A DNA stretch of 21,561 bases from a virus: positions 1-21,561 of IMG/VR virus record IMGVR_UViG_3300046007_009626. The stretch is one strand, 5' to 3'. Below are positions 6,292 through 9,926 of the stretch, in pieces. Each line of letters starts with the position of its first letter. Within the stretch, counting starts at the first letter, position 1. Below the pieces are notes generated by a model, which saw only the letters and a program-made list of their open reading frames with translations, was not told the DNA's origin and did not search any database. The position numbers and the translations under genes were made by a program.

Positions 6292-6363
6292 TGAGGTGTA
6301 GCTCAGAGGCAGAGCGCTGACCTGTTAAGTCAGATGACGAGATTTCGAAATTCTCCACCTCAG
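6292..6363 (+). tRNA. tRNA-Asn (GUU)
   Basis: Acceptor TGAGGTG/CACCTCA, D arm GCTC-AGAGGCA-GAGC, anticodon stem CTGAC/GTCAG with loop CTGTTAA (GTT), T loop TTCGAAA, G73. Confidence 0.92.
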
Positions 6364-6375
6364 CAATAAAAATAA

Positions 6376-6447
6376 GGGACGATGCCCAGGGCAGGTCAGA
6401 CGGTCTGTAAAACCGAACTGCATAGTGATCGTGACACTTCCGTCCCA
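6376..6447 (+). tRNA. tRNA-Tyr (GUA)
   Basis: Acceptor GGGACGA/CCGTCCC (6 of 7 pairs), anticodon loop CTGTAAA (GTA), T stem around loop ATCGTGA, which lacks T54, A73. The variable region is short for a bacterial tRNA-Tyr, which normally has a long arm. Confidence 0.82.
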
Positions 6448-6482
6448 CAAAAAAAATAAAAATGAAACGAAAACCACTATAA

Positions 6483-6510
6483 GGTGCTAATAACTAGGTT
6501 ATGAAGCATC
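6483..6510 (+). other. Structured spacer hairpin upstream of tRNA-Lys
   Basis: GGTGCT (6483-6488) pairs with AGCATC (6505-6510), and the inner ATAAC (6490-6494) pairs with GTTAT around a TAG loop, giving an 11-bp two-part hairpin. There is no T run and no tRNA features. Confidence 0.45.
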
Positions 6511-6528
6511 ACAAAAACAAAATTGTAT

Positions 6529-6601
6529 GCCTTCGTAGCTTAAGAGGAAGAGCACCTAGCTTTTAACTAGGGTAGTGGGGTTTCGAGTACCTCCGGGGGC
6601 A
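6529..6601 (+). tRNA. tRNA-Lys (UUU)
   Basis: Acceptor GCCTTCG/CGGGGGC (two U-G pairs), anticodon stem CCTAG/CTAGG with loop CTTTTAA (TTT), T arm GGGGT-TTCGAGT-ACCTC, A73. Confidence 0.92.
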
Positions 6602-6641
6602 CAAGTTCATTTATTGATTTTTAACATATTGTAAATTATTA

Positions 6642-6714
6642 GGTCTCGTGGTCTAGTGGCTTAGGATACATGACTGTCTATCATGGGGTGAGGGTTCGAT
6701 TCCCTTCGAGACCG
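6642..6714 (+). tRNA. tRNA-Asp (GUC), CCA encoded
   Basis: Acceptor GGTCTCG/CGAGACC, anticodon stem CATGA/TCATG with loop CTGTCTA (GTC), T arm GAGGG-TTCGATT-CCCTT, G73 followed directly by CCA (6715-6717). One of only three RNAs here with an encoded CCA. Confidence 0.95.
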
Positions 6715-6725
6715 CCAAAAAATAT

Positions 6726-6799
6726 AGAGTAGTAGCCTAATTGGTCGAGGCACTTCATTTGGGATGAAGACGATGTCGGTTCGAGTCCGGTCTACTCTA
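6726..6799 (+). tRNA. tRNA-Pro (UGG)
   Basis: Acceptor AGAGTAG/CTACTCT, anticodon stem CTTCA/TGAAG with loop TTTGGGA (TGG), T loop TTCGAGT, A73. Confidence 0.92.
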
Positions 6800-6804
6800 C
6801 AAAA

Positions 6805-6855
6805 TGGCCAAATGCCTGAGTAAATATTATATGAAATAGTATAAGGCGGCCGCCA
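6805..6855 (+). other. Structured spacer: extended hairpin between tRNA-Pro and tRNA-Gly
   Basis: TGGC (6805-6808) pairs with GCCA (6852-6855), GCCT (6814-6817) with AGGC (6844-6847) and ATATTA (6824-6829) with TAGTAT (6837-6842). These form a 51-nt three-part hairpin that fills nearly the whole gap between the two tRNAs. It has no T loop. Confidence 0.45.
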
Positions 6856-6856
6856 T

Positions 6857-6928
6857 GCGGGTATAGCACAATGGTTAGTGCTCTGGTCTTCCAAACCTGA
6901 GATCTCAGTTCGAGTCTGAGTATCCGCT
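6857..6928 (+). tRNA. tRNA-Gly (UCC)
   Basis: Acceptor GCGGGTA/TATCCGC, D stem GCAC/GTGC, anticodon loop CTTCCAA (TCC), T arm CTCAG-TTCGAGT-CTGAG, T73. Confidence 0.92.
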
Positions 6929-6934
6929 CAAAAT

Positions 6935-7010
6935 GGGCTGCCATGTTCCAAGGCTTCGGCGATTCTCCTTTGCACGGAGAGTGTGTAGGGTTCGATTCCC
7001 TAGCGGTCCA
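6935..7010 (+). tRNA. tRNA-Ala (UGC)
   Basis: Acceptor GGGCTGC/GCGGTCC with the alanine identity pair G3-U70, anticodon stem TCTCC/GGAGA with loop TTTGCAC (TGC), T arm TAGGG-TTCGATT-CCCTA, A73. Confidence 0.93.
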
Positions 7011-7018
7011 CAAAAAAT

Positions 7019-7092
7019 GCCGAGTTGGTAGAGTTGGTTTCTTACGGGGCTCTCATAAGGCTCAGACATAGGTTCGAATCCTATATTCGGTA
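7019..7092 (+). tRNA. tRNA-Met or tRNA-Ile2 (CAU), first clear copy
   Basis: Acceptor GCCGAGT/ATTCGGT (G1-U72), anticodon loop CTCATAA on GGGCT/GGCTC, T arm ATAGG-TTCGAAT-CCTAT, A73. Methionine and lysidine-modified isoleucine tRNAs cannot be told apart from the sequence alone. It lacks the C1:A72 mismatch of initiators. Confidence 0.85.
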
Positions 7093-7114
7093 CTTTAAAA
7101 AAAGATAAAAAAGA

Positions 7115-7146
7115 TTAGGAAATATGAATTGTTTTTCTTATCTTTA
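7115..7146 (+). promoter_or_regulatory. Bacteroidetes-type promoter of the second tRNA block
   Basis: TTAG at 7115-7118 (in TTAGGAAATATGAA) and TATCTTTAAGTATAATA from 7139, nearly identical to the promoter at 6028-6058. tRNA-Gln begins at 7185. Confidence 0.75.
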
Positions 7147-7184
7147 AGTATAATAAGAAATAAAGATCTTTGACGTATTGTAAT

Positions 7185-7255
7185 TCTCCCTTCGTCTAAT
7201 GGCAGGACAAGCGGTTTTGAGCCGCTGAATCGAGGTTCGAGTCCTTGGGGGAGAA
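7185..7255 (+). tRNA. tRNA-Gln (UUG)
   Basis: Acceptor TCTCCCT/GGGGAGA, anticodon stem AGCGG/CCGCT with loop TTTTGAG (TTG), T arm CGAGG-TTCGAGT-CCTTG, A73. Confidence 0.93.
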
Positions 7256-7270
7256 CGCTTTTATGAATAA

Positions 7271-7350
7271 GTTAGCAGCATAAACAATTGACGGAATGCT
7301 GTAAGTCTTAAGGACTTTGGGGATATGAAGTACAGTAATATCCCCTAAAC
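7271..7350 (+). ncRNA. Putative structured RNA: three consecutive hairpins, tRNA-sized
   Basis: About 80 nt between tRNA-Gln and tRNA-Met. Hairpin 1 is GCAGCAT (7275-7281) with ATGCTGT (7296-7302). Hairpin 2 is AAGTC-TTAAG-GACTT (7303-7317). Hairpin 3 is a perfect 8-bp GGGGATAT (7319-7326) with ATATCCCC (7338-7345). Weak end pairing, GTT with AAC, would close a cloverleaf-like shape. There is no T loop, no anticodon arm of standard size and no T run, so it is neither a tRNA nor a terminator. Function unknown. Confidence 0.5.
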
Positions 7351-7353
7351 AAA

Positions 7354-7427
7354 GGACCTTTAGCTCATTAGGTTAGAGCAGCTCGCTCATAACGAGAAGG
7401 TGACAAGTTCGATTCTTGTAAGGTCCA
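7354..7427 (+). tRNA. tRNA-Met (CAU), second clear copy
   Basis: Acceptor GGACCTT/AAGGTCC, D arm AGCTC...GAGC, anticodon loop CTCATAA on GCTCG/CGAGA, T arm ACAAG-TTCGATT-CTTGT, A73. Closest in layout to bacterial elongator tRNA-Met. Confidence 0.93.
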
Positions 7428-7434
7428 CAAAAAT

Positions 7435-7508
7435 GCTCCCGTCGTCTAATTGGTTAGGACATCCCCCTTTCACGGGGAAGCTTGCGAGTTCGAGTCTCGT
7501 CGGGAGTA
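7435..7508 (+). tRNA. tRNA-Glu (UUC)
   Basis: Acceptor GCTCCCG/CGGGAGT (G1-U72), anticodon stem TCCCC/GGGGA with loop CTTTCAC (TTC), T arm GCGAG-TTCGAGT-CTCGT, A73. Confidence 0.93.
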
Positions 7509-7513
7509 CAATT

Positions 7514-7586
7514 GCTGATATGGCCGATTGGTTTAGGCACTAACCTGATACGTTAGTCTAGGTAGGTTCGATTCCTGCTATCAGCA
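7514..7586 (+). tRNA. tRNA-Ile (GAU), CCA encoded
   Basis: Acceptor GCTGATA/TATCAGC, anticodon stem CTAAC/GTTAG with loop CTGATAC (GAT), T arm around TTCGATT, A73 followed by CCA (7587-7589). Confidence 0.94.
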
Positions 7587-7589
7587 CCA

Positions 7590-7675
7590 AAATAAGGTGA
7601 CGCTACAGTTGTAAGAGCTCGGGCTCGAGAAAACAAAAAGCCTAAGTGTAAAGATGAGCTCCTACAGCCTTATTT
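7590..7675 (+). ncRNA. Putative structured RNA with a tRNA-like 5' half
   Basis: An 86-nt element between tRNA-Ile and tRNA-Thr, closed by a perfect 8-bp helix AAATAAGG (7590-7597) / CCTTATTT (7668-7675). After two spacer positions comes GCTACAGTTGTAAGAGC (7602-7618), very close to a tRNA D arm. The 3' half has no T loop. An alternative long helix pairs 7608-7613 plus GAGCTC (7615-7620) with GAGCTC (7656-7661) plus 7663-7668, with an inner GGGCT/AGCCT stem (7621-7625 with 7639-7643). It may be a decayed tRNA or a distinct RNA. Confidence 0.5.
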
Positions 7676-7681
7676 TATAAT

Positions 7682-7753
7682 GCTCGGTTAGTTTAATTGG
7701 TAAAACGCCTGATTTGTAACCAGGGGTCATCGGATCGTAACCGGTACTGAGCT
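7682..7753 (+). tRNA. tRNA-Thr (UGU)
   Basis: Acceptor GCTCGGT/ACTGAGC, anticodon stem CCTGA/CCAGG (imperfect) with loop TTTGTAA (TGT), T loop ATCGTAA, which lacks T54, T73. Confidence 0.87.
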
Positions 7754-7756
7754 CAA

Positions 7757-7835
7757 ATAAACTTATATCCCACACCCGGGGTTAGTGATAATATTAAAGG
7801 GGGTCATAACGTACACAAGTCGTTAGTAAGTTTAT
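7757..7835 (+). ncRNA. Putative structured RNA closed by a 9-bp helix
   Basis: 79 nt between tRNA-Thr and tRNA-Val. ATAAACTTA (7757-7765) pairs perfectly with TAAGTTTAT (7827-7835). Inside, GTTA-G-TGA (7781-7788) pairs with TCATAAC (7804-7810), or alternatively TAACG (7807-7811) pairs with CGTTA (7821-7825). The two inner folds compete. There is no T loop or anticodon arm. It ends 2 nt before tRNA-Val. Confidence 0.5.
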
Positions 7836-7837
7836 AT

Positions 7838-7913
7838 GGTCGCTTCGCTTAGTTGGTTTTAAAGCATTTCGTTTACACCGAAAAGATCATCTGTTCGAAT
7901 CAGATAGCGACTA
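7838..7913 (+). tRNA. tRNA-Val (UAC)
   Basis: Acceptor GGTCGCT/AGCGACT (G1-U72), anticodon stem TTTCG/CGAAA with loop TTTACAC (TAC), T arm TCTG-TTCGAAT-CAGA, A73. Confidence 0.93.
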
Positions 7914-7925
7914 CAAAACATTAAT

Positions 7926-8038
7926 CACAAATAAAGTTGTGAGTTGTATTGAAATAGCCAATTATAAGTCAACATAAAGCTGTTGAATACAGACGGAATA
8001 ATTAACCAGAGTATAGGCACCGATTGTGACAGTACAAC
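7926..8038 (+). ncRNA. Putative structured RNA between tRNA-Val and tRNA-Ser
   Basis: A small hairpin CACAA-ATAAAG-TTGTG (7926-7941) precedes a multibranched element closed by GTTGTA (7943-7948) / TACAAC (8033-8038). Inside are AATTAT (7960-7965) / ATAATT (7998-8003) enclosing CAACA-TAAAGC-TGTTG (7970-7985), and the hairpin CAC-CGATT-GTG. The gap holds no ORF of note and no tRNA features. Confidence 0.45.
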
Positions 8039-8044
8039 AAATAT

Positions 8045-8076
8045 CCCTCTGAGTGAGTTATGTTTTATATAGAGGG
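8045..8076 (+). promoter_or_regulatory. Anti-acceptor hairpin overlapping the tRNA-Ser 5' end
   Basis: CCCTCT (8045-8050) is complementary to AGAGGG (8071-8076), which is the 5' acceptor strand of the following tRNA-Ser. A precursor could fold in this competing way. The upstream copy resembles the tRNA's own 3' acceptor strand. Confidence 0.3.
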
Positions 8077-8162
8077 TTGAGAGAGATGGATGATTCTGCT
8101 AGTCTTGAAAACTAGATGTCGCGTAAATCCGGGGCACATGGGTTCGAATCCCATACCCTCTT
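8071..8162 (+). tRNA. tRNA-Ser (UGA)
   Basis: A class II tRNA with a long variable arm. Acceptor AGAGGGT/ACCCTCT, anticodon stem CTAGT/ACTAG with loop CTTGAAA (TGA), T arm ATGGG-TTCGAAT-CCCAT. Position 73 is T, where bacterial tRNA-Ser normally has G. Confidence 0.88.
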
Positions 8163-8168
8163 CAAAAT

Positions 8169-8240
8169 GGGCGATTGTCTGAATGGCTTAGGTGGCCGCC
8201 TGCAAAGCGGTTTATATAGGTTCGAGTCCTGTATCGCCCT
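8169..8240 (+). tRNA. tRNA-Cys (GCA)
   Basis: Acceptor GGGCGAT/ATCGCCC, anticodon stem GCCGC/GCGGT with loop CTGCAAA (GCA), T loop TTCGAGT, U73, the cysteine identity base. Confidence 0.92.
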
Positions 8241-8255
8241 CAAATAAAAGCAAAG

Positions 8256-8330
8256 AGTAGGCCCCTACTAGGGATATGGGCAGCTGAACTTAAACCTTTG
8301 TGAGTAACCTAAGTATACAAGGTATCCCTA
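8256..8330 (+). ncRNA. Putative structured RNA closed by an 8-bp helix
   Basis: Between tRNA-Cys and tRNA-Ser(GCU). The hairpin AGTAG-GCCC-CTACT (8256-8269) is followed by TAGGGATA (8269-8276) pairing perfectly with TATCCCTA (8323-8330). Inside, ACTTA (8288-8292) pairs with TAAGT (8310-8314). There is no T loop, anticodon arm or T run. Confidence 0.5.
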
Positions 8331-8334
8331 CCAT

Positions 8335-8420
8335 GGAGAGTAAAGCAACCGGGGTGTTGTCACTGCCTGCTAAGCATGTGGTTCGGTAAAACGGATTTGT
8401 TTCGATTACAATGCTCTCCG
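8335..8420 (+). tRNA. tRNA-Ser (GCU)
   Basis: A class II tRNA with a long variable arm. Acceptor GGAGAGT/GCTCTCC, anticodon loop CTGCTAA (GCT) on a weak stem, T arm TTGT-TTCGATT-ACAA, the usual G73. Confidence 0.87.
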
Positions 8421-8428
8421 CAATAAAT

Positions 8429-8513
8429 GCTCCGATGGTGGAATTGGTAGACACGCAGGACTTAAAATTCTGTCCCCGCAAGGGGGGTGCAAGTTCGATT
8501 CTGACCGAGGGTA
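8429..8513 (+). tRNA. tRNA-Leu (UAA), acceptor and T stems imperfect
   Basis: A class II tRNA with a strong variable stem (CCCC-GCAA-GGGG) and anticodon loop CTTAAAA (TAA). The acceptor GCTCCGA against CGAGGGT pairs only with a bulge, and the T stem GCAAG/CTGAC keeps 3 of 5 pairs around TTCGATT. It is probably functional but drifting. Confidence 0.8.
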
Positions 8514-8518
8514 CTAAT

Positions 8519-8591
8519 AGTTCTATGGTGTAATGGATTAGCACCAACGCCTTCTAAGCGTTTAGTATAGGTTCGAATCCTATTAGAACTA
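8519..8591 (+). tRNA. tRNA-Arg (UCU)
   Basis: Acceptor AGTTCTA/TAGAACT, anticodon stem AACGC/GCGTT with loop CTTCTAA (TCT), T arm ATAGG-TTCGAAT-CCTAT, A73. Confidence 0.93.
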
Positions 8592-8604
8592 CAAAAATAA
8601 AAAT

Positions 8605-8736
8605 GTACCACGATGCTTCCCGTAAGAACAGCACAATTTTCAGTGGTGATTTCTCCACGCAAACGAATAGCCCAAGGCATAAGTTATGGTGGATTACCAA
8701 ACCTCTCCTTAATGGACGCATTAAGTGAAGTTTGGG
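8605..8736 (+). other. Structured spacer upstream of the interrupted tRNA
   Basis: TACCAC (8606-8611) pairs with GTGGTG (8643-8648). Further on, CCAAAC (8697-8702) pairs with GTTTGG (8730-8735) around an inner hairpin CTTAAT-GGACGC-ATTAAG (8708-8725). ACCTCTCC (8701-8708) and AGTTTGGG (8729-8736) are also each perfectly complementary to 8-mers inside the following tRNA-like gene. No gene is visible in this stretch. Confidence 0.45.
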
Positions 8737-8740
8737 ACTT

Positions 8741-8835
8741 AGTCAGGTGGTGTAATGGTAACACTCGGAGAGGTAGTCGCTAAAACGTTAAGGTTGACCC
8801 AAACTGAAATACAGGTTCGAATCCTGTCCTGACTA
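8741..8835 (+). tRNA. Interrupted tRNA-like gene, no recognisable anticodon arm
   Basis: Acceptor AGTCAGG/CCTGACT is perfect, the D arm is GTGT-AATGGTA-ACAC (8750-8764) and the T arm ACAGG-TTCGAAT-CCTGT (8811-8827), with A73. The segment between the arms (8765-8810) is 46 nt, where about 22 nt is usual, and I find no 5-bp stem with a T33-containing 7-nt loop. It contains GGAGAGGT (8767-8774) and CCCAAACT (8798-8805), both complementary to the upstream spacer. The identity is undetermined. It may carry an insertion or be non-functional. Confidence 0.6.
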
Positions 8836-8836
8836 C
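8811..8836 (+). repeat. 26-bp direct repeat, left copy (tRNA T arm plus acceptor)
   Basis: Identical over 26 bp to 9131-9156. This copy is the 3' end of the tRNA-like gene. The spacing of the copies is 320 bp. Confidence 0.95.
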
Positions 8837-8842
8837 TAAACA

Positions 8843-9118
8843 ATGGAAAACATGGAATTTGATAAATTAAAAAAAGGAGATTATGTTAAATGGGTCGCCA
8901 ACAGAACAATTGGTGGTGTAACATATAAAAGTTGGGACACTTTCGGGAAAATAATTTCAAAGGATAAAGAAAAAATTACTGTTATGACTTATGATGATTT
9001 TAAAAAGACAGACCTATCAAAAAGTGGTGATGCTGTAAGAGAAGAAATTTCATTAGCCACTAAATGGAATGTTTCAGTAATAAAACGATTATTAGGATGC
9101 GTTAGGGAAATTTTTTAA
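8843..9118 (+). CDS. 91-aa protein carried between duplicated tRNA ends
   Basis: ATG 8843 to TAA 9116 encodes 91 aa, starting 7 nt after the tRNA-like gene. The sequence KLKKGDYVKWVANRTIGGVT, then DTFGKIISKDKEKITVMTYDD, suggests a small SH3/KOW-like beta-barrel ('KKGDxVKW' followed by a strand pattern). The C terminus is helical (EEISLATKWNVSVIKRLLG). There is no integrase, transposase or homing-nuclease motif. It is the only protein gene inside the second tRNA block, and it lies in a unit flanked by exact 26-bp copies of a tRNA 3' end. It may have been acquired as cargo at a tRNA site. Function unknown. It has no Shine-Dalgarno. Confidence 0.65.
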   Translation: MENMEFDKLKKGDYVKWVANRTIGGVTYKSWDTFGKIISKDKEKITVMTYDDFKKTDLSKSGDAVREEISLATKWNVSVIKRLLGCVREIF

Positions 9119-9130
9119 ATTAAATAAATG

Positions 9131-9156
9131 ACAGGTTCGAATCCTGTCCTGACTAC
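9131..9156 (+). repeat. 26-bp direct repeat, right copy (orphan tRNA 3' end)
   Basis: An exact copy of 8811-8836 with no 5' tRNA half attached, resembling the remnant left when an element inserts at a tRNA 3' end. Confidence 0.95.
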
Positions 9157-9165
9157 AAACTTAAA

Positions 9166-9252
9166 ACCGATCCGGGTTCGTGAACAAGGGAGGCCTGCGA
9201 CTTGAAATAAAGACAAATCACGTTAAATCTCCCCACGTAAGGTGGTATCGGT
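9166..9252 (+). ncRNA. Putative structured RNA with cloverleaf-like pairing
   Basis: ACCGAT (9166-9171) pairs with ATCGGT (9247-9252). Inside are the hairpin GTTC-GT-GAAC (9176-9185), the long stem GGGAG (9188-9192) / CTCCC (9229-9233) and the hairpin CCAC-GTAAG-GTGG (9233-9245, sharing one base with the stem). These give 87 nt with three branches. There is no TTCRA loop at the T-arm position and no anticodon arm. It lies between the orphan tRNA end and tRNA-Arg. Confidence 0.5.
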
Positions 9253-9265
9253 GACCTTACAAACT

Positions 9266-9338
9266 GCTTCCTTAGTTCAATGGATCAGAACACTCGGCTA
9301 CGAACCGGGAGATAGGAGTTCGAATCTCTTAGGAAGTG
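9266..9338 (+). tRNA. tRNA-Arg (ACG)
   Basis: Acceptor GCTTCCT/AGGAAGT (G1-U72), anticodon stem CTCGG/CCGGG with loop CTACGAA (ACG, normally edited to ICG), T arm AGGAG-TTCGAAT-CTCTT, G73. Confidence 0.92.
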
Positions 9339-9345
9339 CAAACAC

Positions 9346-9419
9346 GGTGTTTATGTTGTTAATGGTTAGCATACAAGATTGTGATTCTTGAGGTAGCAGT
9401 TCGAATCTGCTTAAACACA
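9346..9419 (+). tRNA. tRNA-His (GUG)
   Basis: Includes the extra G at -1 (9346). Acceptor GTGTTTA/TAAACAC, anticodon stem CAAGA/TCTTG with loop TTGTGAT (GTG), T arm AGCAG-TTCGAAT-CTGCT. Position 73 is A, where bacterial tRNA-His normally has C opposite G-1. Confidence 0.9.
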
Positions 9420-9436
9420 CTAATATAATATTTATA

Positions 9437-9449
9437 TATAAATAGGAGG
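9437..9449 (+). promoter_or_regulatory. TATAAATA box and canonical Shine-Dalgarno before 9455
   Basis: TATAAATA (9437-9444) matches the T4 late-promoter core, relevant because a gp55-like sigma is encoded at 17027. It runs directly into AGGAGG (9444-9449), 5 nt from the ATG at 9455. A full Shine-Dalgarno is exceptional in this window. The TATAAATA match alone could be chance in AT-rich DNA. Confidence 0.45.
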
Positions 9450-9454
9450 TTATT

Positions 9455-9925
9455 ATGAATCTACAATTTAAGTCTTTAGGTAATCATCAAGTAATTGGTG
9501 ATGTTTTCGGTTATATTCAAAATTTACTTAATGAAAAGCCAGAAACTAAATTATATGTAGGAACGGATTCTCAAAACTCCCGCAGAATGACAACGTATGC
9601 AACTGTAATTGTTTTACATATAAATGAAAATGATAATGGTAAAGGTGCTCATGTATTATACAGTAAAGATATTTTACCTAAAATGAAAGATCGCTTCTCA
9701 AGGTTATGGGGCGAAGTAGAACGTTCTGTTGAAGTATCTAATATGCTTAGAGACGGCGGTCTAACTATTAAAAATATTGACTTAGATTTTAACGAAGACC
9801 CTAAATATAATTCAAATACCGTATTACGTTCAGCTGTTGGTTATGTTGAAGCATCTGGGTTTAAAGCAAGATGGAAACCTCATAATGCGTTTAGTGTTAG
9901 AGTAGCAGATCAAATTTGTAAATAG
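9455..9925 (+). CDS. DUF458 (YkuK-like) RNase H-fold protein
   Basis: A 156-aa protein matching the DUF458/YkuK layout of RNase H-like proteins. TKLYVGTDSQNSRR (residues 31-44, strand with Asp38) is followed by YATVIVLHI. Next come Glu87/Glu89 in a helix (LWGEVERSVEVSNMLRD), IDLDFNEDPKYNSN (108-121) and a C-terminal KPHNAFSVRVADQICK with Asp152. These acidic positions fit the RNase H catalytic arrangement, so nuclease activity is plausible but not demonstrated for the family as far as I know. It directly follows the tRNA array and overlaps nothing. It is the first gene of a new unit with a strong Shine-Dalgarno, and the next gene starts 1 nt after its stop. Confidence 0.8.
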   Translation: MNLQFKSLGNHQVIGDVFGYIQNLLNEKPETKLYVGTDSQNSRRMTTYATVIVLHINENDNGKGAHVLYSKDILPKMKDRFSRLWGEVERSVEVSNMLRDGGLTIKNIDLDFNEDPKYNSNTVLRSAVGYVEASGFKARWKPHNAFSVRVADQICK

Positions 9926-9926
9926 T

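Noticed and set aside
5902-7013. Several overlapping minus-strand ORFs across the first tRNA block (e.g. 5902-6231, 6245-6448, 6661-6894, 6792-7013)
   Set aside because: They are antisense to clearly folded tRNAs. Recurrent 'SNP..R' and 'RxRESNPH'-type stretches are the reverse translation of TTCGAATCC T arms, and no ORF has a promoter.
8290-8680. Two minus-strand ORFs over the second tRNA block
   Set aside because: Antisense to tRNA-Ser, tRNA-Leu and tRNA-Arg genes, with the same T-arm artefacts and no coding signs.
8741-8835. Group I intron in the interrupted tRNA
   Set aside because: The insert is only about 24 nt longer than normal and lacks the conserved P3-P8 core, so a self-splicing group I intron cannot fit. 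The crossing helices are reported separately as unexplained.
8741-8835. tRNA-Sec or tRNA-Pyl as an explanation for the long tRNA
   Set aside because: The D arm and 7-bp acceptor are ordinary, and no TCA or CTA anticodon sits in a 7-nt loop with T33.
6700-9420. Short repeated GGTTCGAATCC-like sequences as a possible CRISPR array
   Set aside because: These are T arms of tRNAs at tRNA spacing. The intervening sequences fold as tRNAs or hairpins and are not unique spacers of fixed length.
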